Assembly: GCA_937952135.1 (NCBI GenBank)
Contig: CALFYL010000350.1
Coordinates: forward strand, 1-18,529
DNA: 18,529 nt
Direction: 5' to 3'
Source: an uncultured Planctomycetia bacterium
GTDB taxonomy: Bacteria; Planctomycetota; UBA1135; GCA-002686595
A model generated the notes under the pieces. That model saw only the letters and a list, made by a program, of their open reading frames with translations, was not told where the DNA came from and made no database searches. Each line of letters begins with the position of its first letter. Positions within the stretch are counted from its first letter, which is position 1. A program made the position numbers and the translations under genes. This document shows, piece after piece, positions 1 to 7,261 of the stretch.

Positions 1-2135
1 AATCGCGTCCGTCGTCGCCCAGCCCGTCGCGACCGTCGTCGCCCAGCCCGTCGCGACCGTCGTCGCCCAGTCCGTCGCGCCCGTCGTCCCCGGCGCCGTC
101 GCGCCCGTCGTCGCCCTCGCCGTCGCGGCCCTCGCCGTCGGCGCCTTCGCGTCCGAGCCCCTCGATTCCCACTCGGCCGTCCAGCACGCCCACTTCGCGG
201 CCGTCGGGAGCGGATCAAGCGCCTCCGTCGCGCCCCGGCAGTCCGAGCTCGACCGGCAGCTCGCGTCCGAGTCGACCGGAAACCGGCGTCGTTCCCACCC
301 GTCCTTCGACCGGTTCCTCTTCTGGACCTTCGACGGGCCGCGCCGGCGCCACGCGTCCGGACTCGGTGCGCCCGAGCACCCCGCCGCCGAGCCGTCCGCG
401 CCAACCCACGACGCGCCCCGACAGCGGACCGATCTTCGAAGCCCTTCCCAAGCGGCAGCCGTTCCCGCGCGTCCAGCCCGCCCAGCCGACTCGCCCGAGT
501 TCCGCGTCGGGGAGCGACGGTCCGCCGCCGGTTCGCAGCCCGTCGTCGCGGCTGCGCCCCGCGCAGGAACGCGTGCCCGCCACCGGGCCGTCGAGCGCGC
601 GCACCGAACGTCCCGCGCCGTCGGATCGGACCCGGCCCGTCCGAGACGGCGACCAACCCTCGGCGACGGCGCCCACCAGCCGTCCGATCGACCGCGAGCG
701 GATCCTCGAGCGTTACCGCAGGCCGTCGACCGAAGCGCCGAGCACTGGACCGAGCACCGGCCCGAAGTCCGCCGACGACGTGAAAGCGCGCCGTGACCAA
801 TTCGCCGACCGCGGCGCCGAGAAGGTGAAGGCGGACCGCGCCGCGAACCGAGCCGAGCGCGCGAGCGACGTGACGCAGCGTCGCGACAGCTACCGCGAGC
901 ACCGGGCTGCCGAGCTCAAGCGCACGCGCGAGGAGTACCGCAGCGCGCAAGCGCAGAAGGCGTCGGCGAAGCGCGGCGAATGGAACGCCCAGCAGCAGCG
1001 GAAGCTCGACCTGCGCAAGGCGTCGTTCGCCGCCGCGGCGACGAAGGAGCTCGGCCTCAAGTACGGCGGCTCGCAGCAGGGCTACGACGACCTGTGCAGG
1101 ACCGGCTCCAACTTCGCGAAGTGCCATGGCTGGGGCGTGGGCCTCGGCCTCGGCCTCGGATTCAGTTGGTGCTCGCCCTACGCCGGCTACTGGAACTCCT
1201 ACTGGAACAACTGCTGGCCCAGCTCGTGGTGGTGGTGGAACGGTTGGAACAACACTTCGTACTGGGGTTGGGGCTGGGGCATCGGCGCCTACCCGTACTC
1301 CGCGTGGTGCCACCCGTTCTCGTTCGGGTACCGATGGTGGTGGGGCTCGTGGCCGGGCTCGTACCACACCTGGTGGCCGGGCGCGTACGCGAGCTACTGG
1401 TCCGCGGCGCCGATCTACTACTCGACCGTGCTCGTCGACTCGGGCTACCAGGATCCGCCTTCGGTGACCGTCTACGTCGACGGGTCCGACGGCGGGCAAG
1501 ACGGTGTGACCGTGTACGAGGATGGGCAAGTGGTCTACGGCGAGGGCGCGGCGGAACCGCAGCAAGGCGAGGCCGTGCAGTACGGCGACGCGCCGCGCAC
1601 GACGCCGTCCGCCGACGGCGCCGCGGCGCTGCTCGAACGCGGCCCCGATACGCTGTCGCGAGCGGCGAACCAGCACCTCAGCCAGGGTGATCAGGCCTTC
1701 CGCGAGCGACGCTACGCCGACGCGGTGCACTACTACGCCAAGGCGATCGAGTACCGGCCGAACGAGGGCGTGATGTACTTGGTGCTCGCCGACGCGCTGC
1801 TCGCGACGGGCGATTACCACTACGGCGCCTTCGCGCTGCGGCGCGCGCTGGAGCTCGACCCGACGCTCGCTTCGAGCGAGATCGACAAGCACGAGTTCTA
1901 TTCGAACCCCGCGGAGTTCGACGAGCAGCTCCAACTGCTCGAGCGCTTCCTCGCGGATCACCCCGCCGACGCCGACGCGCGCCTGTTGCTGGCGGCGAAC
2001 TATCTGTTCGGCCGCAAGCCGTTGCTCGCCATCGACCTGCTCGAGTCGGGCGCCAGCGCGAACGTGCGCAATGAAGCCGCGGGCAAGCTGGTGCTCGACG
2101 CGGCGAAGCGCGCGCGAGACACCAAGCCGCGCTGA
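1..2135 (+). CDS. Ser/Pro/Arg-rich, Trp-rich TPR protein (5' partial)
   Basis: The frame is open from base 3 to the TGA at 2133-2135, giving 710 visible residues. A GTG at 366 exists, but the same Ser/Pro/Arg composition continues upstream of it without a stop, so the true start lies outside the window. Reading order: tandem SRPSSPSP-type octapeptides (bases 3-146), a long disordered Pro/Ser/Thr/Arg region (to about 760), and a charged Arg/Lys/Glu/Ala stretch that looks helical or coiled-coil (about 765-1060). Then comes an extraordinary Trp/Tyr/Gly region (about 1120-1400, including a WWWW run), a Val/Asp/Gly linker, and a C-terminal TPR region (about 1650-2110) with motifs such as AVHYYAKAIEYRPN and GAFALRRALELDP. 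TPRs mediate protein-protein contacts; the rest suggests an envelope or surface scaffold, which is inference. No enzyme motif is visible. The coding call is firm, the function unknown. Confidence 0.85.
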   Translation, partial: SRPSSPSPSRPSSPSPSRPSSPSPSRPSSPAPSRPSSPSPSRPSPSAPSRPSPSIPTRPSSTPTSRPSGADQAPPSRPGSPSSTGSSRPSRPETGVVPTRPSTGSSSGPSTGRAGATRPDSVRPSTPPPSRPRQPTTRPDSGPIFEALPKRQPFPRVQPAQPTRPSSASGSDGPPPVRSPSSRLRPAQERVPATGPSSARTERPAPSDRTRPVRDGDQPSATAPTSRPIDRERILERYRRPSTEAPSTGPSTGPKSADDVKARRDQFADRGAEKVKADRAANRAERASDVTQRRDSYREHRAAELKRTREEYRSAQAQKASAKRGEWNAQQQRKLDLRKASFAAAATKELGLKYGGSQQGYDDLCRTGSNFAKCHGWGVGLGLGLGFSWCSPYAGYWNSYWNNCWPSSWWWWNGWNNTSYWGWGWGIGAYPYSAWCHPFSFGYRWWWGSWPGSYHTWWPGAYASYWSAAPIYYSTVLVDSGYQDPPSVTVYVDGSDGGQDGVTVYEDGQVVYGEGAAEPQQGEAVQYGDAPRTTPSADGAAALLERGPDTLSRAANQHLSQGDQAFRERRYADAVHYYAKAIEYRPNEGVMYLVLADALLATGDYHYGAFALRRALELDPTLASSEIDKHEFYSNPAEFDEQLQLLERFLADHPADADARLLLAANYLFGRKPLLAIDLLESGASANVRNEAAGKLVLDAAKRARDTKPR
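3..146 (+). repeat. 24-bp tandem repeat encoding SRPSSPSP-type octapeptides
   Basis: Six consecutive 24-bp units begin at 3, 27, 51, 75, 99 and 123. Units 1 and 2 differ at one base, as do units 2 and 3; units 4-6 are progressively degenerate, and the following block at 147 is only vaguely similar. The unit length is a multiple of three, so copy-number change would keep the reading frame. The array reaches the left edge and may continue beyond it. Confidence 0.9.
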
Positions 2136-2155
2136 CGCGGCGCGCCAGCCCATCG

Positions 2156-2197
2156 CGCTGCCGATCTCGGACGCACAGGCGACCGAGATCGGCAGCG
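2156..2197. terminator. Strong inverted repeat between convergent genes, likely bidirectional terminator
   Basis: Perfect 15-bp arms at 2156-2170 (CGCTGCCGATCTCGG) and 2183-2197 flank a 12-base loop. It sits 20 bases after the stop of the TPR gene and 47 bases before the stop of the convergent kinase gene, where a shared terminator is expected. Neither side has a T-tract, so intrinsic termination of the classical kind is not assured; it could instead protect 3' ends of both mRNAs. Confidence 0.7.
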
Positions 2198-2244
2198 GTG
2201 TTTGGGGACGCTCGGCGCTCCCCGCGCTCCCTCAGGAGCTGTGC

Positions 2245-3474
2245 TCAGCCGAGCACTTCGCGCGGCCCGGCGTCGGGCCCGTAGATCTGGATCGACGGAC
2301 GCCGGCCGAAGCGTTCGTCGAAGGTCCTCGCCACGAGCTCGAGCGCCGCTTCGGCCCCGTCGCGTTCCACCAGCATCACGACGCAACCGCCGAAACCCGC
2401 GCCCGTCAGTCGCGCGCCGCAGATGGCCTGCGTCCGCGCCGCGGCGTCGACGAGGCAGTCCAGTTCCGGCGCGGAAACCTCGTACAGCTCGCGCAAGGAG
2501 CGGTGCGCCTCGAACATCCGCGCGCCGAACCCGCGCACGTCCCCCGCCAGCAAGCTCTCGCGCGCCTCGAAGGTGCGGCGCACTTCGTCGACGACGTGCC
2601 GCGCGCGACGCTCGAGCTCGGGTTGCAGCTCGTGGCCGTGCGCGTCGAGCACCTCCTCCGGAATGTCGCGGAGCACGCTCGCGCCCGGCGCGTGGAAGCG
2701 CAGCCGATCGAAGGCCTCCTGCGCTTCGCTCACGCGCTGGTTGAACGCACTCTGCGCGAGCTCGCGCCGCACGAGCGTATCCGCGACCGCGACACCGAAA
2801 CGCTCGTGATCGATGGGCAGGTGCTCGACGCTCTCGTCCTTGCAGTCGAGCCACAGGATCTGTCCCGAGCGCGCGAGGCCCACGGCGTAGGGATCCATGA
2901 TGCCGCAGCGCACGCCGACGAACTCGCGTTCGGACTGCAGCGCCAATGCGACGTGTTCGCGCGGGCCGAGGCGGAGCTCCCAGAGGGCGTCGAGCACGAA
3001 CGCGGCGCCGACGCAGATCGACGCGGACGAGGAGAGGCCTGCGCCGACCGGCAAGTCGCCGCCGAACAGAATGTCCACGCCGCTGCGCGCGAGGCCCCGG
3101 TCCGCAAGGCGCCGCAGCACGCCGAGCGGGTAATCGAACCAGCGGCCGGTGCGCGTGGTCGGCAGGTGCTCGAGCCGTGTCTCGAGCACGCCCGGCTCGG
3201 ACCTGGACGCGAACCGCACACGGCGGTCGGAACGAGTCGCGGCGGCGAAGTAGGTGCCGCGGTCGATGGCCATCGGCGCAACCGGGCCGCCGTTGTAGTC
3301 CAGGTGCGCCCCCATCAGATTGACGCGACCGGGCGAGAAGAAGGTGCGGACGGAGCCAGACTCGCCGAAGGTCTCGCCGAAGCGCTCGCTGTGGCGGCGC
3401 AGCGCCGCCCGAAGTTCCTCCGCACGTGTCGGGGGGGGCTCCCGAAGGCTCGCAGCTCGTTCGGCGTCGTGCAT
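2245..3474 (-). CDS. Galactokinase-like GHMP sugar kinase
   Basis: This is a 409-residue protein, close to the usual galactokinase length. GHMP-kinase motifs appear in order: an N-terminal galactokinase signature at residues 47-63 (SPGRVNLMGAHLDYNGG), the ATP-binding PVGAGLSSSAS loop at 142-152, the catalytic-Asp segment CGIMD at 190-194, and the C-terminal LTGAGFGG glycine motif at 356-363. Known galactokinases phosphorylate galactose at C1 with ATP in the cytoplasm (Leloir pathway). Three positions differ from the textbook enzyme: GEH is GAH (Ala56 replaces a galactose-contacting Glu), CGIMDQ is CGIMDP, and the usual NVxH segment reads TLVRRE. The fold is safe, but the sugar may not be galactose. 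No galT, galE or galM lies beside it. The ATG at 3474 has only a weak GAGA upstream. A run of eight C codes for residues 13-15. Confidence 0.9.
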   Translation of the reverse strand: MHDAERAASLREPPPTRAEELRAALRRHSERFGETFGESGSVRTFFSPGRVNLMGAHLDYNGGPVAPMAIDRGTYFAAATRSDRRVRFASRSEPGVLETRLEHLPTTRTGRWFDYPLGVLRRLADRGLARSGVDILFGGDLPVGAGLSSSASICVGAAFVLDALWELRLGPREHVALALQSEREFVGVRCGIMDPYAVGLARSGQILWLDCKDESVEHLPIDHERFGVAVADTLVRRELAQSAFNQRVSEAQEAFDRLRFHAPGASVLRDIPEEVLDAHGHELQPELERRARHVVDEVRRTFEARESLLAGDVRGFGARMFEAHRSLRELYEVSAPELDCLVDAAARTQAICGARLTGAGFGGCVVMLVERDGAEAALELVARTFDERFGRRPSIQIYGPDAGPREVLG

Positions 3475-3577
3475 CGTTTCTCGTCCGCAGAATAGCGCTC
3501 GCGCGCGAGCGGTTCCGCTTCCGTCTCGGGCGCCGCGTTCGGTGGCGCGCGCGGACGCGAGGCGCTATCGTCCGAGC
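3475..3577. promoter_or_regulatory. Divergent intergenic region with 16-bp palindrome
   Basis: The 103 bases between the divergent kinase and lipoprotein genes must hold both promoters. A perfect 16-bp palindrome, CGCTCGCGCGCGAGCG, lies at 3496-3511, starting 22 bases upstream of the kinase ATG. It could be an operator, but alternating CG sequence makes chance palindromes more likely. No convincing -35/-10 pair was seen. Confidence 0.35.
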
Positions 3578-3967
3578 ATGCCTCGCAAATGCACGGCGCA
3601 ACGCCCCGCGAACCGGACCTCGACGTTCTCGGCGCTCGTGCTCACGGTCGCGACCGCGCTCGTCTCCGGAGGCTGCGCGAGCATCGAACTCAGCCGCGAC
3701 ACGCAGACTTCCGGCGCCTTCGTTTCGAAGGGCTTCGCGTTCACGATCGCCTCGATCGACATCCCGCGTCCGGCGATCCTGATCGCGCGGGACAACGCGG
3801 TCGACGCGCGGCTCACGAACATGCAGGTGACTTCGAGCAGCGTCACCCCCAACCTCGGTTGGTGGGACTGGTTGCTCGACATCGTCGGTGTGCGCTGGGC
3901 CACGATCCGCGGCACCTGGGGCTTCTCGGGCGCGAACCCTCAGGCGACCGGCGCGACGGCCGACTGA
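3578..3967 (+). CDS. Small putative lipoprotein, unknown function
   Basis: This is a 129-residue protein from the ATG at 3578. The frame is open further upstream, but that part overlaps the divergent kinase gene and has a shadow-like composition. The N-terminus has basic residues (MPRK, R9, R13), a hydrophobic stretch (residues 18-30, ALVLTVATALV) and Cys33 in a VSGGCAS context. That resembles a lipoprotein signal, although Ser at -3 is not the preferred Leu. The mature part (TSGAFVSKGFAFTIASIDIPRP, then a Trp-containing segment GWWDWLLDIVGVRWATIRGTWG) looks like a compact beta-rich domain. From memory it resembles small lipoproteins beginning CASIELSRDTQTSG in planctomycetes, but no function is known to me. 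A GAGG 15 bases upstream is a poor ribosome site. The gene is convergent with the zincin-like gene, 37 bases away. Confidence 0.75.
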   Translation: MPRKCTAQRPANRTSTFSALVLTVATALVSGGCASIELSRDTQTSGAFVSKGFAFTIASIDIPRPAILIARDNAVDARLTNMQVTSSSVTPNLGWWDWLLDIVGVRWATIRGTWGFSGANPQATGATAD

Positions 3968-4004
3968 CTCGCACCGCCACTTGGACGCGGGCGGGCCGCA
4001 GCCC

Positions 4005-5951
4005 CTACTTCGACGCGCTCCGAAGCGTTTCGAGCGTCTTCTCGAGGGCGGCCGCGCGAGGCAGGCGTCCCGCGAAGTGTTCGCTCCAGGGCGCGCGCAC
4101 CGCTTCCGCGGCGAGGCCGAATTTCGCGTACTGACCGGCGACGTCGCCCAGGTCGCGGTGCGAAGCGTCGAACGCACGCCGCACCGCGAAGGCGCTGGCG
4201 AAGAACATGAGCGCGTGGGGCGCGTCCCGCTGCACTCGATCGCGCGGCCCGAAGCCCGCGGCCGACAGCGCGCGGCGCAATTCGCTCAGGGCGCTCGGCC
4301 GGCCTTCGCTCGCCGCGTCGAGCGTGTGCGCTGCCTCGTGCACGATCACCTCGTGGAGCTGCGTGCCCTCGAAGTCGGGCGCCGAAATCCAGCTCGCCGC
4401 GCCGCCGCCCGTGCGGTGCGTGACGCCGCCCGGCGCCGGACCTTCGGCGACGAGGTAGACCGGCGCCACGACGCGCGGGTCCTCGAGGCCGAGTGCGAGC
4501 AGGAGCTGGTCCAGTGCGGCGGCACCGAGAGCTCCGAACTCCGGACGCAGTGGAGCGAGGCGCGCCTCGATTCGCCGCTGATGCTCGGGCCACACCTGCT
4601 TCAAGAAGTGCGGCTCGACGACCTCCAGTGCGCGCGCGAACCTCGTCGCCAGCTCGCGCAGCGCGACGCTGCGGCCGCCGGGGAGCGCACGCGACTCGTC
4701 GAGGCTCGCGCAGTGCGCCGTGAAATCGCGCGCGACGGCGCAGCGCGGCAGCAGCCCTTCGAGCAAGCCCCAGTACAGCGGCGAGCCGAGCGCCTCCTCG
4801 AGCGCGCGCGCGGCCTCGATCGCCGCCCCTAGACCTTCGAGTTCGGGCGCGGCGGGCGCGCCCGGGCTCGCGAGCTTGCGCACCCACTGCTCGAGGTCCG
4901 CGAACGCGTCGACGCGCAAGTCGATGCGCGAGCGCGGGCCGCGGTCCTCGCGCCGCAGCAGCAGAAAGCCCGCCGACGTCGGAATGGGCCCGATCAAGAC
5001 TCCGGGCGGCTCGACGAAGACCTTGTCGAAGCTCTCGGGCATGCGCGTGACGCCGCGCCGCACCCAACCGACGTCCCCACCGACGGAACGCAATCCGACG
5101 TCGTCGGTGTGCTCGCCCGCGAGCGCCGCCATGTCCTCGCCACGCCGAATCCTCGCTGCGAGGTCCTGTGCGATTCGGTCGGCTTCCGCCGGTCGACGCG
5201 TGAGCGCCGGATCGGCGCCCACCGCGGTTTCGTAGGCCACGAGCAGCGCGCGCACGCGCGCCCAGTTGTCGTCGCGCAAGCGCGGATCGAGAGCGTCGAC
5301 CGCCACGCGCTGCACGATGTGGAACCCGAGCGGCGACGGAAGCGGCCCGGCAATCTCGCCGATGCGCGAGCGGAACACCGCCGCCCGCAGCCCCGCGTCG
5401 CGCGGGCCGCGTTCGAAGATCGCGAAGTCGCCGCCGCGGAGCGCGCTCGCCTTGTCGTCCGAGCGTTCGCGCGCGAGCGCCGCGAAGTCCGCGCCACCTC
5501 GCGCCGTCGCCGCCAGCGTCTCGGCCCGCGCCCGCGCCGCGTCGTCGACACCGGCGACGAAGATCTGGCGGCACGCCGCGTCGGGCTCGATGCGCTGCAC
5601 GATCCACACTCCGCCCTCGACCTCGAGCGGGGCGCCGATGGCGCCGACCTCGAGTTCGGCGAGCACCGTCTCGAAACGTTGCGCGAGCAAGCCCGGCGGA
5701 TGAACGCCGAACAGCACGGGCCGCTCGGCGCCGCGGGTCGCGGCGCGCGCCCGCACGAGTTCGGTGAACTCGCCCGGCTCGCGAAGGCCGCCCAACAGCT
5801 CACGCGCGGCCTGCAGACCCGAGTCCGGACGTCCGGCTTCGTCGGACATGCGCAGCGCCGCGATGGCCGGCGAGGGCGGAGGCGCGTCGCCATGGTGCAG
5901 CGGCCCGACCAGAAACGACGACTGAACCAGCAACGCAAGCGCGCCGAGCAT
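4005..5951 (-). CDS. Exported protein: degenerate parvulin-type PPIase domains plus HEAAH zincin-like domain
   Basis: This is a 648-residue protein. The ATG at 5951 is fixed by an in-frame TAA three codons upstream and a GGGAG 11 bases upstream. Residues 1-16 are hydrophobic (MLGALALLVQSSFLVG) and look like a signal peptide without the usual basic start. Three PPIC/SurA-like segments follow at about 45-121, 126-216 and 230-336. Typical elements are GADFAALARERSDD, GGDFAIFERG, GPLPSPLGFHIVQR, TRRPAEADRIAQDLAARIRRGEDMAALAGEHTDD and GGDVGWVRRG. The first-strand catalytic His is replaced (RQIFVAG, RALLVAY), so isomerase activity is doubtful and a chaperone role is likelier. The C-terminal part has HEVIVHEAAHTLDA, with HEAAH at 538-542, a zinc-peptidase motif; Glu624 (WSEHFAG) is a possible third ligand. 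It is the last gene of the - strand cluster, 62 bases after the PLD gene. Confidence 0.85.
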   Translation of the reverse strand: MLGALALLVQSSFLVGPLHHGDAPPPSPAIAALRMSDEAGRPDSGLQAARELLGGLREPGEFTELVRARAATRGAERPVLFGVHPPGLLAQRFETVLAELEVGAIGAPLEVEGGVWIVQRIEPDAACRQIFVAGVDDAARARAETLAATARGGADFAALARERSDDKASALRGGDFAIFERGPRDAGLRAAVFRSRIGEIAGPLPSPLGFHIVQRVAVDALDPRLRDDNWARVRALLVAYETAVGADPALTRRPAEADRIAQDLAARIRRGEDMAALAGEHTDDVGLRSVGGDVGWVRRGVTRMPESFDKVFVEPPGVLIGPIPTSAGFLLLRREDRGPRSRIDLRVDAFADLEQWVRKLASPGAPAAPELEGLGAAIEAARALEEALGSPLYWGLLEGLLPRCAVARDFTAHCASLDESRALPGGRSVALRELATRFARALEVVEPHFLKQVWPEHQRRIEARLAPLRPEFGALGAAALDQLLLALGLEDPRVVAPVYLVAEGPAPGGVTHRTGGGAASWISAPDFEGTQLHEVIVHEAAHTLDAASEGRPSALSELRRALSAAGFGPRDRVQRDAPHALMFFASAFAVRRAFDASHRDLGDVAGQYAKFGLAAEAVRAPWSEHFAGRLPRAAALEKTLETLRSASK

Positions 5952-6013
5952 ATTCGCTTAGTCTCCCGATCCCGAAGTGCGTCGAAGTTCCGACGAAGCG
6001 CGGAGAGCGGACA

Positions 6014-7228
6014 TCAGTCCCCCACTCGCGGCGCTTCGTACACCGCCGCCGGATCCACGCGGTACGCGTAGTCGCAGGTCCACAAGTCCTCGAAGAAACG
6101 GCCCATGCGCGCGGGCGCTGCGCCGCCTTCGACAAACACGCTCGCGTTGCGGCTCTGCTCGAAGTAGTCGCGCTCCCAGTTGCTGGTGCCGAGCCACGCG
6201 CGCTGGCCGTCGACCACCATGTACTTCGCGTGGAGCACGCGCGCGAACGGGATGTGCCCCGAGGAATGCGCGGGGATGGTCGCCATGCGCACCTCGAGGT
6301 TCGCGAGCGGCTCCAAGCTCTGCAGCCCTTCGATCGTGCCTTTGCGCTTGCCCCAATCGGCGACGAGCAGACGCACGCGCACTCCGCGAGCCGCCGCGCG
6401 CCGCAGCGCCGCTTCGAGCAGGTCCCAGTACGTGCGGTCGCGCGCGACCGTCTTGTAGGTGAGCAGCTGCACGTCGACGCTGCGCTGCGCGGCGTCGATC
6501 CACTCGACGAGCGGCGGAAGGTCCCACCAGCCGTCGCTCGGAACGGCGCTTCGCGGACTGAAGCGACAGCGCACGCTCGAGTCCACGATGCGCTCGGGTT
6601 CGTCGACGGGCGCGTTCCACCGCGCGAGGGCGTCCGCGATCGGCGCGCCGCCCGCCACCGCCCAATCGAGCTCGAACAGGGCCTGAAAGGCCGCCGCCGC
6701 GCGCGGCGCACGAATCCGGAGGCCGAGCTCGACGATGTGCTCGAGCGACCGAAAGTCGAAGTTCTGGCTGCCGACGAACACTTCGCTACCGTCGACGACG
6801 AGGTACTTCGCATGCAGCACTCCGCCGTACGCCTTCGCGACGTCGAAGCGCCGCACTTCGAAACCCGGATGCTTAGCGAAGCGCTCGAGCGTTTCGGGAT
6901 AGGTCGCGTGGAACTTCTCCTCGGCGAGGAACCGCACGCGCACGCCGCGCGTCGCCGCGGCCTCGAGCGCCTCGATCACGGCCGTCAACCGGCTCGGCGC
7001 CGAGTCGCTCGCGTAGAACTGCGCGAGGTCGATGCGCTCTTTCGCACCGCGGACCATCTCCAGCCAAACCTCGGCCGTGTCGCGCAGATCGGCGTTGTCG
7101 AGCGGGGTCTGCGAAGGCGCGGTTTCGACGAGCTCGAGCTCACTTTGGGGCGCGGCTTCGGGCGCAGGTTTGGGCGCGACCTGCGACACCGCCGCAGCGC
7201 ACATCAGCAGTGAAAGGAGGATCGGCAT
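6014..7228 (-). CDS. Exported phospholipase D superfamily protein, PLD3/PLD4-like
   Basis: This is a 404-residue protein with a short hydrophobic N-terminus (residues 1-16, MPILLSLLMCAAAVSQ) consistent with a signal peptide, so it probably acts outside the cytoplasm. Both HKD motifs are complete: HAKYLVVD at 139-146 followed by GSQNFDFRSL, and HAKYMVVD at 333-340 followed by LGTSNWERDYF. Two HKD motifs form one active site in this superfamily, which cleaves phosphodiester bonds in phospholipids or nucleic acids. The context GSxNxDxRSLxxxxELG after the first motif and GTSNWxxxYF after the second resembles the animal PLD3/PLD4 branch (lysosomal 5' exonucleases and lipid enzymes) more than cardiolipin synthases; this is recalled, not searched. 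There are no long membrane segments beyond the signal. It lies 33 bases downstream of the repeat-protein gene and 62 upstream of the zincin-like gene. No clear ribosome site precedes the ATG. Confidence 0.9.
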   Translation of the reverse strand: MPILLSLLMCAAAVSQVAPKPAPEAAPQSELELVETAPSQTPLDNADLRDTAEVWLEMVRGAKERIDLAQFYASDSAPSRLTAVIEALEAAATRGVRVRFLAEEKFHATYPETLERFAKHPGFEVRRFDVAKAYGGVLHAKYLVVDGSEVFVGSQNFDFRSLEHIVELGLRIRAPRAAAAFQALFELDWAVAGGAPIADALARWNAPVDEPERIVDSSVRCRFSPRSAVPSDGWWDLPPLVEWIDAAQRSVDVQLLTYKTVARDRTYWDLLEAALRRAAARGVRVRLLVADWGKRKGTIEGLQSLEPLANLEVRMATIPAHSSGHIPFARVLHAKYMVVDGQRAWLGTSNWERDYFEQSRNASVFVEGGAAPARMGRFFEDLWTCDYAYRVDPAAVYEAPRVGD

Positions 7229-7261
7229 GGGCGGGCCGCGATGCTACCGCACGCGCGGCGC

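Noticed and set aside
366..2135. Start of the TPR protein at the GTG at 366
   Set aside because: The frame is open upstream to the window edge with the same Ser/Pro/Arg repeat composition, so this is an internal Val codon.
2071..3495. 474-codon open frame on the + strand
   Set aside because: It is antisense to the galactokinase-like gene; the kinase strand carries all GHMP motifs.
3968..4004. Terminator between the convergent lipoprotein and zincin-like genes
   Set aside because: No inverted repeat longer than about 4 bp was found in the 37-base gap.
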